Assembly (NCBI RefSeq): GCF_030651625.1
Contig: NZ_JAUSCF010000038.1
Span: 31,339-95,338, forward strand
Reading direction: 5' to 3'
Origin: Hydrogenophaga sp.
GTDB lineage: Bacteria > Pseudomonadota > Gammaproteobacteria > Burkholderiales > Burkholderiaceae_C
DNA: 64,000 nt
Shown piece by piece: positions 26,814 to 35,908 of the stretch. The translations under genes were made by a program, and so were the position numbers. Every line of letters begins with the position of its first letter. Within the stretch, counting starts at the first letter, position 1. The notes below the pieces were generated by a model, which made no database searches, was not told the DNA's origin, and saw only the letters and a list, made by a program, of their open reading frames with translations.

Positions 26814-27122
26814 ATGCATCCCGCCATTGCCCAACACCGCTCAGGCATCTCTGCCATCTGCCAGCGCTACGGCATCCGTCGACTGGAGGTATTTGGTTCG
26901 GCTGCGCGGGGAGACGACTTCCATCCCGAAAGCAGCGATGCGGACTTTCTGGTGGAATTCGCACCAGACGCGCGACCGGACCTTCACAGTTTCTACGGCG
27001 CAAAGGCGGCTCTGGAGCAGCTACTTGGCCGGGGCGTCGATCTGGTGGAGCCGGGCGCCGTGCGCAACCCCTACGTACTGGCAAGCATCAACCGCTATCG
27101 CGAACCCGTGTATGCACCGTGA
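26814..27122 (+). CDS. mntA: MntA-type nucleotidyltransferase antitoxin
   Basis: A 102-residue minimal nucleotidyltransferase. It has the GS-x10-D-x-D catalytic pattern: GSAARGDDFHPESSDADFLVEF (Gly28-Ser29, Asp42, Asp44), as in MntA, which adds AMP to the HepT toxin and so neutralises it. The start ATG at 26814 (MHPAIAQHRSG) is the usual family start; an in-frame ATG at 26769 would add 15 residues. It overlaps the toxin gene by 11 bases. All catalytic residues are kept. Confidence 0.85.
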   Translation: MHPAIAQHRSGISAICQRYGIRRLEVFGSAARGDDFHPESSDADFLVEFAPDARPDLHSFYGAKAALEQLLGRGVDLVEPGAVRNPYVLASINRYREPVYAP

Positions 27123-27456
27123 TCCGCGAGCGTTTCTCTGGGATGTGCGCGAGGCGGCGCAGGCGATCCAGTCTTTCACTGCGGCCCTGGATGCCAATGC
27201 CTATGTGAACAATGAACTGGTTCAGGCTGCAGTGGAGCGCAAGTTCGAAGTGATAGGCGAGGCACTCAACCAACTCGCCAAGCTGGATGCCCCCTTGGCA
27301 GCCCGTATCCCAGACGTGCCACAGATCGTCGCCTTCAGAAACCAGTAGATCCACGGCTACGCGACCATCAATCCAGATACGGTCTGGAATATCGCGAAAA
27401 ACGCTTTGCCCAGCTTGATCTCTGCAGTTCAGGCGATGCTTGACGAATTGGCATAG
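27112..27456 (+). pseudogene. hepT: HepT-type HEPN toxin with amber codon in its active site
   Basis: The reading frame gives a HEPN-domain (DUF86/HepT) protein of about 114 codons: VREAAQAIQSFTAALD, VQAAVERKFEVIGEALNQLAKL, then AFRNQ at residues 74-78, a TAG at 27346-27348, and IHGYATINPDTVWNIAKN. The family active-site motif is R-x4-H-x-Y; here Arg76 and His81/Tyr83 flank the stop at position 79, where leucine (TTG) or isoleucine is usual. The distal 35 codons remain open in the same frame to the TAG at 27454, so the change is a single base or nearly so. Without suppression only a 78-residue inactive piece is made. Confidence 0.82.
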
Positions 27457-27549
27457 GGTCCGGCATGAGCTCAGCCAGCAAGCTGAAAAGCCATCCAGTT
27501 TCCCAGTAAAAGGCGAATCGTCTTGGGTCGACCGGGTACTCAGCCAAGC

Positions 27550-29406
27550 TCAAGCTACCAACCGCTGCCCAAACCGCCCTTCCCCACCCATGCCAATGAT
27601 CAACCGCTGCGTGGCTCGCGTGGCGCCCACGTAAAACAGCTTGGCTTCTTCGCGCTCGTCTTCGCCTGGGGCAGGCATGTGGCCAGCGCCTACCAGCGCC
27701 ACCACCGGGAACTCCAGCCCTTTGCTCGCGTGCATGGTCAGCACCTTGATGGTGTCGCTGGCCAGGTCGAAGCCGCTGCCTGAACCTTTGCGCACGCGGT
27801 GCGGCAGGCCGTGGCGGTTGAGCACGTCGGAACACAGCTCCATTTCGCTGTGGTGGCGGCAAATGATGGCCATGTCACCCCAGGCGTGGCCTTCCCGGTG
27901 GGAAGCGCTCAGCAGCTCGGCAACCTGCGTGGCTTCGGCGCGCATGTTGGGCAGGCGGATGATGAGCGGCGCTTCGCCGTCGCGCCCGCAGCTCACTGGC
28001 TTGAGCATGGGGATGCCGTCTTCGTCCTGGTCTGTGGCTGTCAGCAGATCTGCGGCTACAAGGCTCGCTGTTTGAAGTATTTGCCGCGTGTTGCGGTAGT
28101 TGATTTTGAGAATGGTGGTGCGCCCCTGCGCCTGAATGCCCAGGCGCTTGAAGCTGAAGGGTTTGCTGCCCACATGCTGGCGGCTGCGCTCGTAGATGCT
28201 CTGCGCGTCGTCATACAGCAGCAGCAGGCTGTTGGTGGTGGGGTCCACCATCTGGGTGACGAGCTTGAGCCATTCGGGCGCGAAGTCGTGGCCTTCGTCG
28301 ATGAGCACGGCCTGATACTGACCGCTTGGAATTTGCTTGCGGTCCACGCCCGTGATGACGCGCTGGACCATGTCGGCCATCTTCGCGCTCACGGGCTGGT
28401 TGTTGGCGGGCAGGGCTTGCCCGTAGGCAACCAGCTGGTCGCGGCACCATTTGTGGAAGTGCACCGCATGCACGCGGTCGGCAATGCCTTTGACATCCAT
28501 CACACGGGCGAGCTGCTTGGCCAGCGGCTCGTTGTAGCAAAGGATGAGAATAGGTTTGCTGTTCGCAGAGACTTCGTTGTTGAAGGCCTTGGCGAGGTGT
28601 TCGGCCCGGTAGCCCAGCAGCATGGTTTTTCCCGAACCGGCCACACCGTGGATCACGCGATGCCCGTCGCCCAGGCTGCGTGCCAGTTGCTCTTGCTGAA
28701 TGTCCATCACGCGCATGATGCTGGGCAAGTCGGCTTCCGCCTCATCAACTGCGGCCGCAGCAAACAGCGCACCCTGATCTGGCACGCGTACCTCGGGAAA
28801 CATGATCCAGCGCACCCGGTCCATCTGCGGCAGCGACATGGCGCCGCCCATCATGAAGGGGAACATGTCCCACAGGCGGCTTTGAAGTGCCTCGGGCTCC
28901 ACGTGTTCGCCCATTTCGTCCTGGCAGACCACACGGTGCGGCTCAATGGCCTGGCCGAGTTCGGCTTTGTCGAACTGTGCACGCGTGATGTTGGGCAGCA
29001 CCACGCCGTAACTCCAGGGAAACGCCAGCTTGCCCTTGTGTCTTCCTTCAGGCTGCACCAGTTGCGGGTCGCGCTCCAGCGCATTCACCACCTGGTGCGC
29101 GTACTGCCGTGCCTGCTCCAATGGGTTGGGGAGCGTCTTGGGACCGGTGTCGCCGTGGATCTCCCAGCTCTGCTTGTTGACCTGAATGAGGGTGGAAAGC
29201 CGGAAGTCCTTGACCTCCAGAATCAGGATGCCCCGGCGCGGGTGCATCACCACGAAGTCCGGATGCTGGTGCTTGGGGCCCACGGCCACGTCGTACCAGA
29301 GCAGGTAATCGGCATCGAGCTTGTCTTCCAGCCGTTCGGCGGTGCGGCGCTCGCCCGATGTCATGCGCGAAACACAGCTGCCAAGTGCGGGGATCAGTAT
29401 GGCCAT
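27550..29406 (-). CDS. NERD-domain superfamily 1 helicase
   Basis: A 618-residue protein combining an N-terminal NERD nuclease-related domain (residues about 12-130, with AERLEDKLDADYLLWYDV, HPDFVVMHPRRGILILEVKDF carrying the D...E-x-K core) and a UvrD-like helicase: Walker A VAGSGKT near residue 250, Walker B LIDEGHDF, and motifs ILKINYRNTRQI, TMHASKGLEFPVVAL and YVGATRATQRLI. Such proteins act in DNA repair or phage defence. The ATG at 29406 (MAILIPALGS) is the usual start; a longer frame starts upstream without similarity. It lies next to the MntA/HepT locus. Confidence 0.9.
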   Translation of the reverse strand: MAILIPALGSCVSRMTSGERRTAERLEDKLDADYLLWYDVAVGPKHQHPDFVVMHPRRGILILEVKDFRLSTLIQVNKQSWEIHGDTGPKTLPNPLEQARQYAHQVVNALERDPQLVQPEGRHKGKLAFPWSYGVVLPNITRAQFDKAELGQAIEPHRVVCQDEMGEHVEPEALQSRLWDMFPFMMGGAMSLPQMDRVRWIMFPEVRVPDQGALFAAAAVDEAEADLPSIMRVMDIQQEQLARSLGDGHRVIHGVAGSGKTMLLGYRAEHLAKAFNNEVSANSKPILILCYNEPLAKQLARVMDVKGIADRVHAVHFHKWCRDQLVAYGQALPANNQPVSAKMADMVQRVITGVDRKQIPSGQYQAVLIDEGHDFAPEWLKLVTQMVDPTTNSLLLLYDDAQSIYERSRQHVGSKPFSFKRLGIQAQGRTTILKINYRNTRQILQTASLVAADLLTATDQDEDGIPMLKPVSCGRDGEAPLIIRLPNMRAEATQVAELLSASHREGHAWGDMAIICRHHSEMELCSDVLNRHGLPHRVRKGSGSGFDLASDTIKVLTMHASKGLEFPVVALVGAGHMPAPGEDEREEAKLFYVGATRATQRLIIGMGGEGRFGQRLVA

Positions 29407-29565
29407 TGGGTCGTGGGTGTTTGCTTCCCTTGGTGCATGCATGATGCACCAAAGGCTGGGCAATAGGCCAGGAGCGCTGGCAACGCAGGCGACCAGGGCC
29501 TTTCACATTCGGGTTTCGGGAGCCTTGATGAGGCGTGCGGCCCCGTGAAGCAGCAACGCTGCGGT

Positions 29566-30519
29566 TCAGTGCTTCAGCACCTGCCGGATGGTGGTCGCCA
29601 ACTCGGAGGCCACAAATTTGGCCACGTACGCATCGGCCCCTACGGAACTCACGTGCGCTTCGTTGGCCGTTCCCGTCAGGGACGAATGGATGACCACCGG
29701 GATCGACTTGAAGCGCTGGTCGTTCTTGATATTTCGGGTCAGCGTGAAACCATCCATCACCGGCATTTCCAGGTCGGTCAGCACCAGCGCCACTTTTTCA
29801 TGAGCCGTCTTGCCTTCGGCATGAGCCTCCACCTCAATGGCCAGCAGGCGGTCCCAAGCCTCCTGGCCGGTCTTGGTCATCACGTAGGGCGTGCCCATTG
29901 CTTTCAGCCCCTGCTCGATCATCATGCGCGCCACGGGCGAGTCGTCCGCCGCAAGAATGATGGAGCCTTTGGGCAGAGTCACCGCAGCGCCCACCGACTG
30001 CTGCGTGATTTCTTCCTGCGCAGTGGGCAACACGTTGCGCAGAATCTGCTCCACGTCCAGCACCTGCACCAGGCGACCTTTTTCGCCATCACCGTCCAGC
30101 TTGGCGATGCTGGTCACCAGACCGCCACCATTGTTTTCTGCCGCCAGCACGTTGCTCCACTCCAGCCGCACGATTTCGTCCACTTCCTCTACAGCAAAGG
30201 CCTGGGTGGTGCGGGCAAATTCGGTCACCATCAGGATGGTGAGGCCGCGCCTGGGGGTACAGCCCACCACAGCAGGCAGGTCGATCACAGGGATGATCTG
30301 ACCGCGAATGTTGGCCACGCCGAGCACATGGGACGGTGCGTTGGCCATTGCGGTGATGATGGGCATGACCATGATCTCGCGCACCTTGAAGACGTTGATG
30401 CCAAACAGCTCGCGGCGATCCGTACCTGGTGCTTCCCCCAGGCGGAACAGCATCAGTTCAAACTTGTTGTTGCCCGTGAGGTTGGCGCGCTCTTCAATGT
30501 CGTGCAACGTGGTGGTCAT
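29566..30519 (-). CDS. cheV: Chemotaxis protein CheV
   Basis: A 317-residue cytoplasmic coupling protein: a CheW domain (residues 15-175, [26 protein letters not shown] and [16 protein letters not shown]) followed by a receiver domain (about 190-317) with the acidic pair in [10 protein letters not shown], the phosphoacceptor aspartate in [15 protein letters not shown] and the conserved lysine in AYVAKF. CheV links chemoreceptors to CheA and is itself phosphorylated. The ATG at 30519 fits the family. It is an orphan here; no other chemotaxis gene is in the window. Confidence 0.95.
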   Translation of the reverse strand: MTTTLHDIEERANLTGNNKFELMLFRLGEAPGTDRRELFGINVFKVREIMVMPIITAMANAPSHVLGVANIRGQIIPVIDLPAVVGCTPRRGLTILMVTEFARTTQAFAVEEVDEIVRLEWSNVLAAENNGGGLVTSIAKLDGDGEKGRLVQVLDVEQILRNVLPTAQEEITQQSVGAAVTLPKGSIILAADDSPVARMMIEQGLKAMGTPYVMTKTGQEAWDRLLAIEVEAHAEGKTAHEKVALVLTDLEMPVMDGFTLTRNIKNDQRFKSIPVVIHSSLTGTANEAHVSSVGADAYVAKFVASELATTIRQVLKH

Positions 30520-30662
30520 GTGGGAAGGCTCCTGTTCTGGATTCCCACAGCATAGGCGGCCACGCCCTCCACCAAACCGCACATGAGCCCCGCAAATGCT
30601 GCGCAGTTCCCGTTTTACGGGCGGCCCTGTGCCTGGACCAGTGCATCTGTGCGCCACGACCT

Positions 30663-31871
30663 TCAGCGACTGGCAACCGCAACTTCATCGTCCACCGCTT
30701 TTTGCACGGCCGCGTAAAACGCATACCTTGCCGCGGTGGCTTGCGGGTCGCTGGCGCCGCCGCCCCAGTTGGCGTTGGACGCGATCACGATCCTTCGCAC
30801 AGGGTCAATGAAGATACCCTGACCGAAAATGCCGCGCGCGGCGAAGCTGCCGTCCTCGTAGGTCCACCACTGGTAGCCGTAGCCTCGCCCGGGTTGGCCT
30901 ATGCCGGTGCGGGGCGTGGTGGCCTCCTGCAGCCAGCCGTCGGGGACGATGCTCTGGCCGTTCACCGTGGCCCCATCCAGCATGAACTGCCCGAAGCGGG
31001 CAAAGTCGCGCGTGGCGGCCTGGATGCAGCAGCCGCTGATTTCCTGCCCGGTCTTGCTGAGAATCCAGGTGGCTTGTTGCTCCATGCCGGCGGGCACCCA
31101 GATCTTTTCAGACAGGTAGCTGGCCAGCGGTTTGCCGGTGGCCCGGCTGAGCAAGATCCCGACAAGGTTGGTTTCGCCGGTGCTATACAGCCAGCGGGCA
31201 CCGGCGGGCGCGGCGCGGGGCAACTGCCGCAGGTAGCTCACCAGGGCATCCACGCCCGGCTCGGGCTCGTGGTTGTTGAACCGGGCCACGTCGGAATTGC
31301 GGTCGCCGTAGTCTTCGTTCCACTGAATGCCCGATGTCATGGTCAGCAACTGGCGGATGCTCACGTCGTCGTATGCCGAGCCTTTCATTTCGGCGATGTA
31401 ATCGCTGACCTTGTCGTCCATGCTCTTGATGAAGCCGTCGCGCACGGCCGCCCCCACCAGGGTGGAGGTGATGGACTTGGCCACCGAAAAGCTGGTCCAG
31501 CGACCATCGGCGTCAAAGTCCAGGCCGTACCGTTCCAGCCGCACCTGGCCGTTGTGCACCACCATCAGCGCCGCACTGCGTTGGCCCTGCATGTAGGCGT
31601 CAACATCCAGCGGCAATGGCAATGGAGGGCCTGGCGGCAACGCAGACGGTGCGTTGCCAGCTGGAACGACGCGGTGCTTGGCCAGGAACGTCAGTCGGTC
31701 AAAGGCCCGAAAGGCCGCATCGCGCTGGGGTTGCTTCCAGAAAAGCACGTCGCTGTTGGTGGGAATCTGAGCCAGGAACCCTCGGGTTTCCTTGTCCAGG
31801 CTGAACCAGCCGGCGGTGCCCGCAGCGGCCAGGGCGAGCAGTCCGACGAGGGCCACAGTTTTGAATTTCAT
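30663..31871 (-). CDS. Class C beta-lactamase-fold serine hydrolase
   Basis: A 402-residue protein with one N-terminal membrane helix or uncleaved signal ([20 protein letters not shown]), so it probably faces the periplasm. The nucleophile motif is SVAK (S-x-x-K) in [16 protein letters not shown] and the second motif is YST in [12 protein letters not shown]. The body ([33 protein letters not shown]) matches the esterase/6-aminohexanoate-dimer-hydrolase-like branch, not true beta-lactamases. The ATG at 31871 gives the signal. Substrate unknown. Confidence 0.88.
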   Translation of the reverse strand: MKFKTVALVGLLALAAAGTAGWFSLDKETRGFLAQIPTNSDVLFWKQPQRDAAFRAFDRLTFLAKHRVVPAGNAPSALPPGPPLPLPLDVDAYMQGQRSAALMVVHNGQVRLERYGLDFDADGRWTSFSVAKSITSTLVGAAVRDGFIKSMDDKVSDYIAEMKGSAYDDVSIRQLLTMTSGIQWNEDYGDRNSDVARFNNHEPEPGVDALVSYLRQLPRAAPAGARWLYSTGETNLVGILLSRATGKPLASYLSEKIWVPAGMEQQATWILSKTGQEISGCCIQAATRDFARFGQFMLDGATVNGQSIVPDGWLQEATTPRTGIGQPGRGYGYQWWTYEDGSFAARGIFGQGIFIDPVRRIVIASNANWGGGASDPQATAARYAFYAAVQKAVDDEVAVASR

Positions 31872-31971
31872 GGGATTGCTCTGGAAATCATTCTTGCGCT
31901 GTGTCGGAAGTTGAAGTGGCATCGCAAGGCAGACGCACGAGGGCCGCTGGCAGTGCGCCGCCAGCCCGGAT

Positions 31972-32259
31972 CTAGTCCTCCCACTGAACCACTGGCCCCA
32001 GCTTGCGTTCTGCCATGAACATGGCTTCCCGAATGCTCAGTGCCATGCCACCGTCGTGCCAGGAGCCGTTCACCCCGGGCGAATGGTATCGAATGTAATA
32101 ACACTCGCTGGGCTTGTCTTCAGCGAGCTCTGGTGGATCGTCGGGGTCGTGCGTGCCATACAGGGTGTGATGTCGCACGATGCGCACCAGGCAGGCCGTG
32201 ACGCCCCCGGAAAACCAATGGCCCTGTTTGACGGCGGGTAGCTGGTCAACTTCGCTCAT
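31972..32259 (-). CDS. Small conserved hypothetical protein
   Basis: A 95-residue soluble protein starting MSEVDQLPAVKQGHWFSGGV, with ECYYIRYHSPGVNGSWHDGG in its second half, and a helix (SIREAMFMAERKLG) near the end. Histidine and tryptophan are frequent. No membrane segment or recognisable motif. It is the first gene upstream of the serine hydrolase on the same strand, about 100 bases away. Confidence 0.6.
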   Translation of the reverse strand: MSEVDQLPAVKQGHWFSGGVTACLVRIVRHHTLYGTHDPDDPPELAEDKPSECYYIRYHSPGVNGSWHDGGMALSIREAMFMAERKLGPVVQWED

Positions 32260-32496
32260 CTTGTGTGTCCTGGCAGAAGGAACACTGCCTTTGTTTCATG
32301 CTAAGCCGCACGGCGGGCACTCAACAATGCGGGCAACCCTGACCCGCACCCTGTTTTTGATGGATTTTTTCAAAGGCGGCGATTGGCGATGGCGAGCATG
32401 TCGAAAGAACAGCCAATGGTTCGTCGTCTGCATGGAGCGACATGTACCACCCCGCTTCACTGCAAACTCCCCAGCGCACCCCCGAAAGGAGCCCTC

Positions 32497-32967
32497 ATGC
32501 CTTCAAGCACCCCCACCCCATCCACCACCAGCACCGTCTCCCTGCACCGCGTCTTCTGCGCCCCGCCCGAGCGCGTCTACCGCGCCTTTCTGGAGCCGGA
32601 CGCCATGGCCAAGTGGCTGCCGCCTCATGGTTTCGTCGTCAAGGTGCTGGAACTGAATGCGCACGTGGGCGGCAGCTACCGCATGCAATTCACGAACATG
32701 AGCAACGGCCACACACACGCTTTCGGTGGCGAGTACCTGGAGCTGGTCCCCGGTGAACGCATCGTGAACACCGACCGCTTCGACGACCCCAACCTGCCGG
32801 GCGAAATGCGCACCACGGTCACGTTCAAATCCGTGTCCGTGGGAACGGCAATGACGGTGCATCAGGAAGGTCTTCCTGCCTTGATTCCCGCAGAGGCCTG
32901 CTACGTGGGCTGGCAACAGTCGCTGCAGTTGCTGGGGCTTCTGGTCGAGGCTGAAATCCCTGGGTGA
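32497..32967 (+). CDS. SRPBCC (AHSA1-type) protein
   Basis: A 156-residue protein of the START/SRPBCC superfamily, AHSA1 branch, recognised by HRVFCAPPERVYRAFLEPDAMAKWLPP, the GGSYRMQFTNMSNG strand pair, and the C-terminal GWQQSLQLLGLLVEAEIP helix. Members bind hydrophobic ligands or act as co-chaperone-like domains. A strong AAGGAG site (32486-32491) six bases before ATG 32497 decides the start. The gene stands alone. Confidence 0.88.
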   Translation: MPSSTPTPSTTSTVSLHRVFCAPPERVYRAFLEPDAMAKWLPPHGFVVKVLELNAHVGGSYRMQFTNMSNGHTHAFGGEYLELVPGERIVNTDRFDDPNLPGEMRTTVTFKSVSVGTAMTVHQEGLPALIPAEACYVGWQQSLQLLGLLVEAEIPG

Positions 32968-32989
32968 CCGGCACAACGCAGGCCCGGCA

Positions 32990-33274
32990 GTGGTGGTGTT
33001 GGCGGTGGACGACGGCAATGCCCTTCTTTCTGCCGCGCTGGTGTGCACGGGCATTCTGCCGATACCGCACCACATGGCTGACGGGCATGTGGCCAGCGGC
33101 GAACTGGAGCCCTTGTTCGAAGGCTGGCCATGCGACTCCATGCCCGTGTACCTGGCCCACCCACCAAACCGGCATGTGAGCGCCAGGCTGCGGGTGTCCA
33201 TTGACCGGGTGGTTGAACGGATGGCCATTCACGCACCCATGGCGAGCCAGCGAAAGACAATACGGAGGTCTTGA
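32990..33274 (+). pseudogene. C-terminal remnant of a LysR-family regulator
   Basis: The 94-codon frame reads ALVCTGILPIPHHMADGHVASGELEPLFEGW and MPVYLAHPPNRHVSARLRVSIDRVVERM, which is the end of the LysR substrate-binding domain (A-S-G-E-L-x-P-L-L, then P-x-x-R-x-x-S-A-R-V-R-x-F-I-D). The helix-turn-helix and most of the ligand domain are absent and no plausible start exists, so it is a decayed fragment. Confidence 0.75.
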
Positions 33275-33322
33275 CCCCCTGCCCCCAGCACCAAACGCCC
33301 ACGCCAGACACCACTCGCCAGC

Positions 33323-33649
33323 ATGAGTCGCCGTCGCCACCACAACGTCTACGTCATCGAACTGTCCAGGGATGTGCTGTTCGAGCCCAGGTTCAAAAAA
33401 AACAACCCAGGCTATGTGCCGGGAAAGCCGTGCGTGTATGTGGGCATGACCGGTCTGGACCCGGACGTGCGCTTCGACAAACACAAGGCCGGCATTCAGG
33501 CCAATGTCTATGTGCAGAGATACGGTCTGCGCCTCCTGCCGGATCTGTACGAGGGCTTCAACCCCATGCGCTACGAGGATGCCGTGGACAAGGAGATCGA
33601 GATCGGGATCGACCTGAGATCGGCCGGCTTCGGTGTGTGGCAGGCCTGA
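33323..33649 (+). CDS. Small GIY-YIG-like protein
   Basis: A 108-residue protein that looks like a minimal GIY-YIG nuclease fold: YVI at residues 10-12 and YVG at 39-41 (in CVYVGMTGLDPDVRF), then Arg50 and His54 in RFDKHKAG, and Glu91 in AVDKEIEIGI in the place of the metal-binding acid. The loop between the two tyrosines is longer than usual. ATG at 33323. Function unknown; such stand-alone domains can be nucleases or degenerate. Confidence 0.6.
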   Translation: MSRRRHHNVYVIELSRDVLFEPRFKKNNPGYVPGKPCVYVGMTGLDPDVRFDKHKAGIQANVYVQRYGLRLLPDLYEGFNPMRYEDAVDKEIEIGIDLRSAGFGVWQA

Positions 33650-33697
33650 GCAGCACGACGATCAAGATCAACCAGAAGCTACCGATCCGGTGATGTC

Positions 33698-34258
33698 TCA
33701 GCCTCGCCAGGTCCCGGGTGCAAGGCCGTCCAGTGAGTACGGCCCGATGGCAGCGCGTATCAACCGCAGCGTGGGGTGGCCCACCGCAGCGGTCATGCGG
33801 CGGACCTGCCGATTGCGACCTTCCGTGATCACCAGTTCGATCCAGCTGGTAGGGATGGACCGGCGAAAGCGCACAGGCGGGTCGCGATCCCAGAGTGACT
33901 CTGGCTCAGGCATCACCCGTGCGCGGGCTGGTCGGGTGAGGCCATCGCTGAGTTGAACGCCCTGGCGCAACGACAACAGCGCGGCATCGCCCGGCATACC
34001 CTCCACCTGCACCCAGTATGTTTTTTCCATCTTGTGGCGCGGGTGGCTGATGCGCGCTTGAAGCGGTCCGTCGTCGGTCAAAAGCAGCAGGCCCTCGCTG
34101 TCGGCATCCAGCCGGCCGGCCACGTACACGCCAGGAACGTCGATGAAATCCTTGAGCCCGCGCCAGCGCCCTTCAGGCGTGAACTGACTCAATACGCCAT
34201 AGGGTTTGTTGAAGCAGAGCAAACGGGTTGCGCGCAGTGCTGCGGGGTCCAGAGCCAT
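33698..34258 (-). CDS. rluE: 23S rRNA pseudouridine synthase, RluE type
   Basis: A 186-residue RsuA-family pseudouridine synthase without S4 domain, as expected of RluE, which modifies U2457 of 23S rRNA. The catalytic motif is [17 protein letters not shown] (aspartate in R-L-D), preceded by [14 protein letters not shown] and followed by [13 protein letters not shown] and the late [23 protein letters not shown]. The start ATG at 34258 gives the short leader usual for the family. The assignment to RluE among RluB/E/F is by length. Confidence 0.9.
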   Translation of the reverse strand: MALDPAALRATRLLCFNKPYGVLSQFTPEGRWRGLKDFIDVPGVYVAGRLDADSEGLLLLTDDGPLQARISHPRHKMEKTYWVQVEGMPGDAALLSLRQGVQLSDGLTRPARARVMPEPESLWDRDPPVRFRRSIPTSWIELVITEGRNRQVRRMTAAVGHPTLRLIRAAIGPYSLDGLAPGTWRG

Positions 34259-34453
34259 GACGTCCAGCTTAGCATCGGCAACATCGCCTGGTTGCGGTTG
34301 AACCCGGCCGGCCTCACAGCCAAGCTGTAGGACATGTCTGACACCGATTCGACCTCACGGCCGATGGCAGCCAGGCGGGGCATCGGTGAGCATGGACGTT
34401 GTATTTGCATTGTGCATTTGGCCCAACGTCGCCACAAACCGGAGATTATCCCC

Positions 34454-34732
34454 ATGGACACCACCACCCACCGCACCTTGAGCGATCTCTTTGACCAGTT
34501 GGGTTTGCCGTCCTCTGACGCCGACATCCGCCAGTTCGTTTCGAAGCATGGCCCATTGCCGGCCGAGCAGACACTCACGGAAGCCCCCATCTGGTCCGAC
34601 GCCCAGCTGGCGTTCCTGACCGAAGCCTGGCGAGCCGACGGTGGGGACTGGGCACTGCCTTTTGACGAGCTCAATGTGTTGTTGCACGAGCATCCGGACG
34701 TGGAAGACATGCCCAACGCCAATCCGTCATGA
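34454..34732 (+). CDS. DUF2789 family protein
   Basis: A 92-residue cytoplasmic protein of the DUF2789 family, recognised by the layout TLSDLFDQLGLPSSDADIRQFV, PLPAEQTLTEAPIWSDAQLAFL and DWALPFDELNVLLHEHP. It is all-helical and no function is known. The ATG at 34454 is the family start; the longer open frame upstream from 34334 has no similarity. Confidence 0.92.
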   Translation: MDTTTHRTLSDLFDQLGLPSSDADIRQFVSKHGPLPAEQTLTEAPIWSDAQLAFLTEAWRADGGDWALPFDELNVLLHEHPDVEDMPNANPS

Positions 34733-34771
34733 TGTGCGCCTGAGCAGGACCTTGCACCCTTGAATCTGGCG

Positions 34772-35692
34772 ATGGGTCGTTTCTCACTCACGGGATCACG
34801 CGCGAGGAATTCTGTTCGAAGCACCTGGCGCATGCTGATGGATGCGGTCACCAGTTTTTTTCGTCACGACTCGCCAGCGGCAGGGGCTGCGCTGGCCTTC
34901 TACACGTTGTTTTCGCTGGCGCCGATGCTGATGGTGGCCATTGCGGTTGCCGGGCTGGTCTTTGGAGCAGAAGCAGCGCGGGGCGAATTGTTCATCCAGA
35001 TCGAAGGCCTCATCGGCACACAAGGGGCACTTGCGGTGCAAGGCTTGCTGGCCAACGTGCAGCAGAACGAACAAGGGGGGTGGGGTGCATTGGTGGGCGT
35101 GGGCTTGCTGCTGTTTGGTGCCACCACCGTGTTTGCACAGCTCAGGACCGCACTCGACACCCTCTGGCACGACACGGACTGGTTCCGGGAAGCACCTGTG
35201 AAAGTGCCTTGGTGGAGCTTGCTGCAAGCCCGCTTGACCGCGTTCGGCACCATCCTGGCCATTGGCTTCTTGCTGTTGGTGTCCCTGGCGGTGGATGCGG
35301 CGCTCACGGCACTGCAACCGATCTGGCAAGAGCACCTGATTGGCTGGCCCACCGTGATGCGCGTGCTGGCACTGGTGATTTCCACCCTCTTGTCCGCCGC
35401 CCTGTTTGCCGTTCTGCTGCGCTTTCTTCCGAGCGTGCGCGTGGCGTGGCGACACGTCTGGATCGGCGCGGCCGTCACGTCGGCGCTGTTTGCGTTGAGC
35501 CGATGGGCCATTGGCTGGTACATCGGCACCACGGCGGTCAACAGCGGCTATGGCGCCGCCAGTTCACTGGTGGCCGTGCTGGTGTGGGTGTATGTTTCGG
35601 CTCAGATCTTCCTGTTCGGCGCGGAGGTGACGCGCGCCGTCGCTGTGCACGAACACCGCGAACAGCGGGCGCAGTCGCCGGTCAGAGGCTGA
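34772..35692 (+). CDS. YihY/BrkB family membrane protein
   Basis: A 306-residue inner-membrane protein of the YihY (formerly RNase BN) family: FFRHDSPAAGAALAFYTLFSLAPMLMVAIAVAG near the N-terminus, the LFGATTVFAQLRTALDTLWH segment and the closing NSGYGAASSLVAVLVWVYVSAQIFLFGAEVTRA are the usual signatures, with six hydrophobic helices. Function is debated (possible transporter). The start is uncertain: ATG 34772, a TTG at 34760 or an ATG at 34832 are all possible. Confidence 0.9.
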   Translation: MGRFSLTGSRARNSVRSTWRMLMDAVTSFFRHDSPAAGAALAFYTLFSLAPMLMVAIAVAGLVFGAEAARGELFIQIEGLIGTQGALAVQGLLANVQQNEQGGWGALVGVGLLLFGATTVFAQLRTALDTLWHDTDWFREAPVKVPWWSLLQARLTAFGTILAIGFLLLVSLAVDAALTALQPIWQEHLIGWPTVMRVLALVISTLLSAALFAVLLRFLPSVRVAWRHVWIGAAVTSALFALSRWAIGWYIGTTAVNSGYGAASSLVAVLVWVYVSAQIFLFGAEVTRAVAVHEHREQRAQSPVRG

Positions 35693-35754
35693 TTGCATTC
35701 TCCGGACGGGTCTGCGCAATACCGATGGCGCACATGTCAGCACAGCGAGCGGGC

Positions 35755-35884
35755 AGTGAGCGCTGCACCGGGCCGTTCCCAAGCAAGCTCGCACCGCAGC
35801 CCGCGGGGCGAAGGTACTGCAGTGAGCGCCGCACGGCCGCTGCGAAGGCGCTCAGCCCCGCAGTGCGTGGCACGGAGGGCAGTC
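35755..35884. repeat. Intergenic repeat, units A and B
   Basis: Two consecutive units of about 65 bases both start agtgagcgc. Unit A (35755-35820) has ...ctcgcaccgcagcc...gcgaagg and unit B (35821-35884) has ...gccgcacggccgct...ggcgctcagccccgcagtgc...cacggaggg. Unit B contains the inverted arms gagcgcc and ggcgctc. The same two units occur at 57073-57201 in the order B-A. They lie between the YihY-like gene and pcp and encode nothing recognisable. Confidence 0.8.
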
Positions 35885-35908
35885 CAGTGGGCGAAGAAGC
35901 TCGCCCCT

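Noticed and set aside
27799..29466. 555-codon open frame antisense to the NERD helicase
   Set aside because: Shadow of the helicase frame; no recognisable domain, and the helicase has complete motifs.
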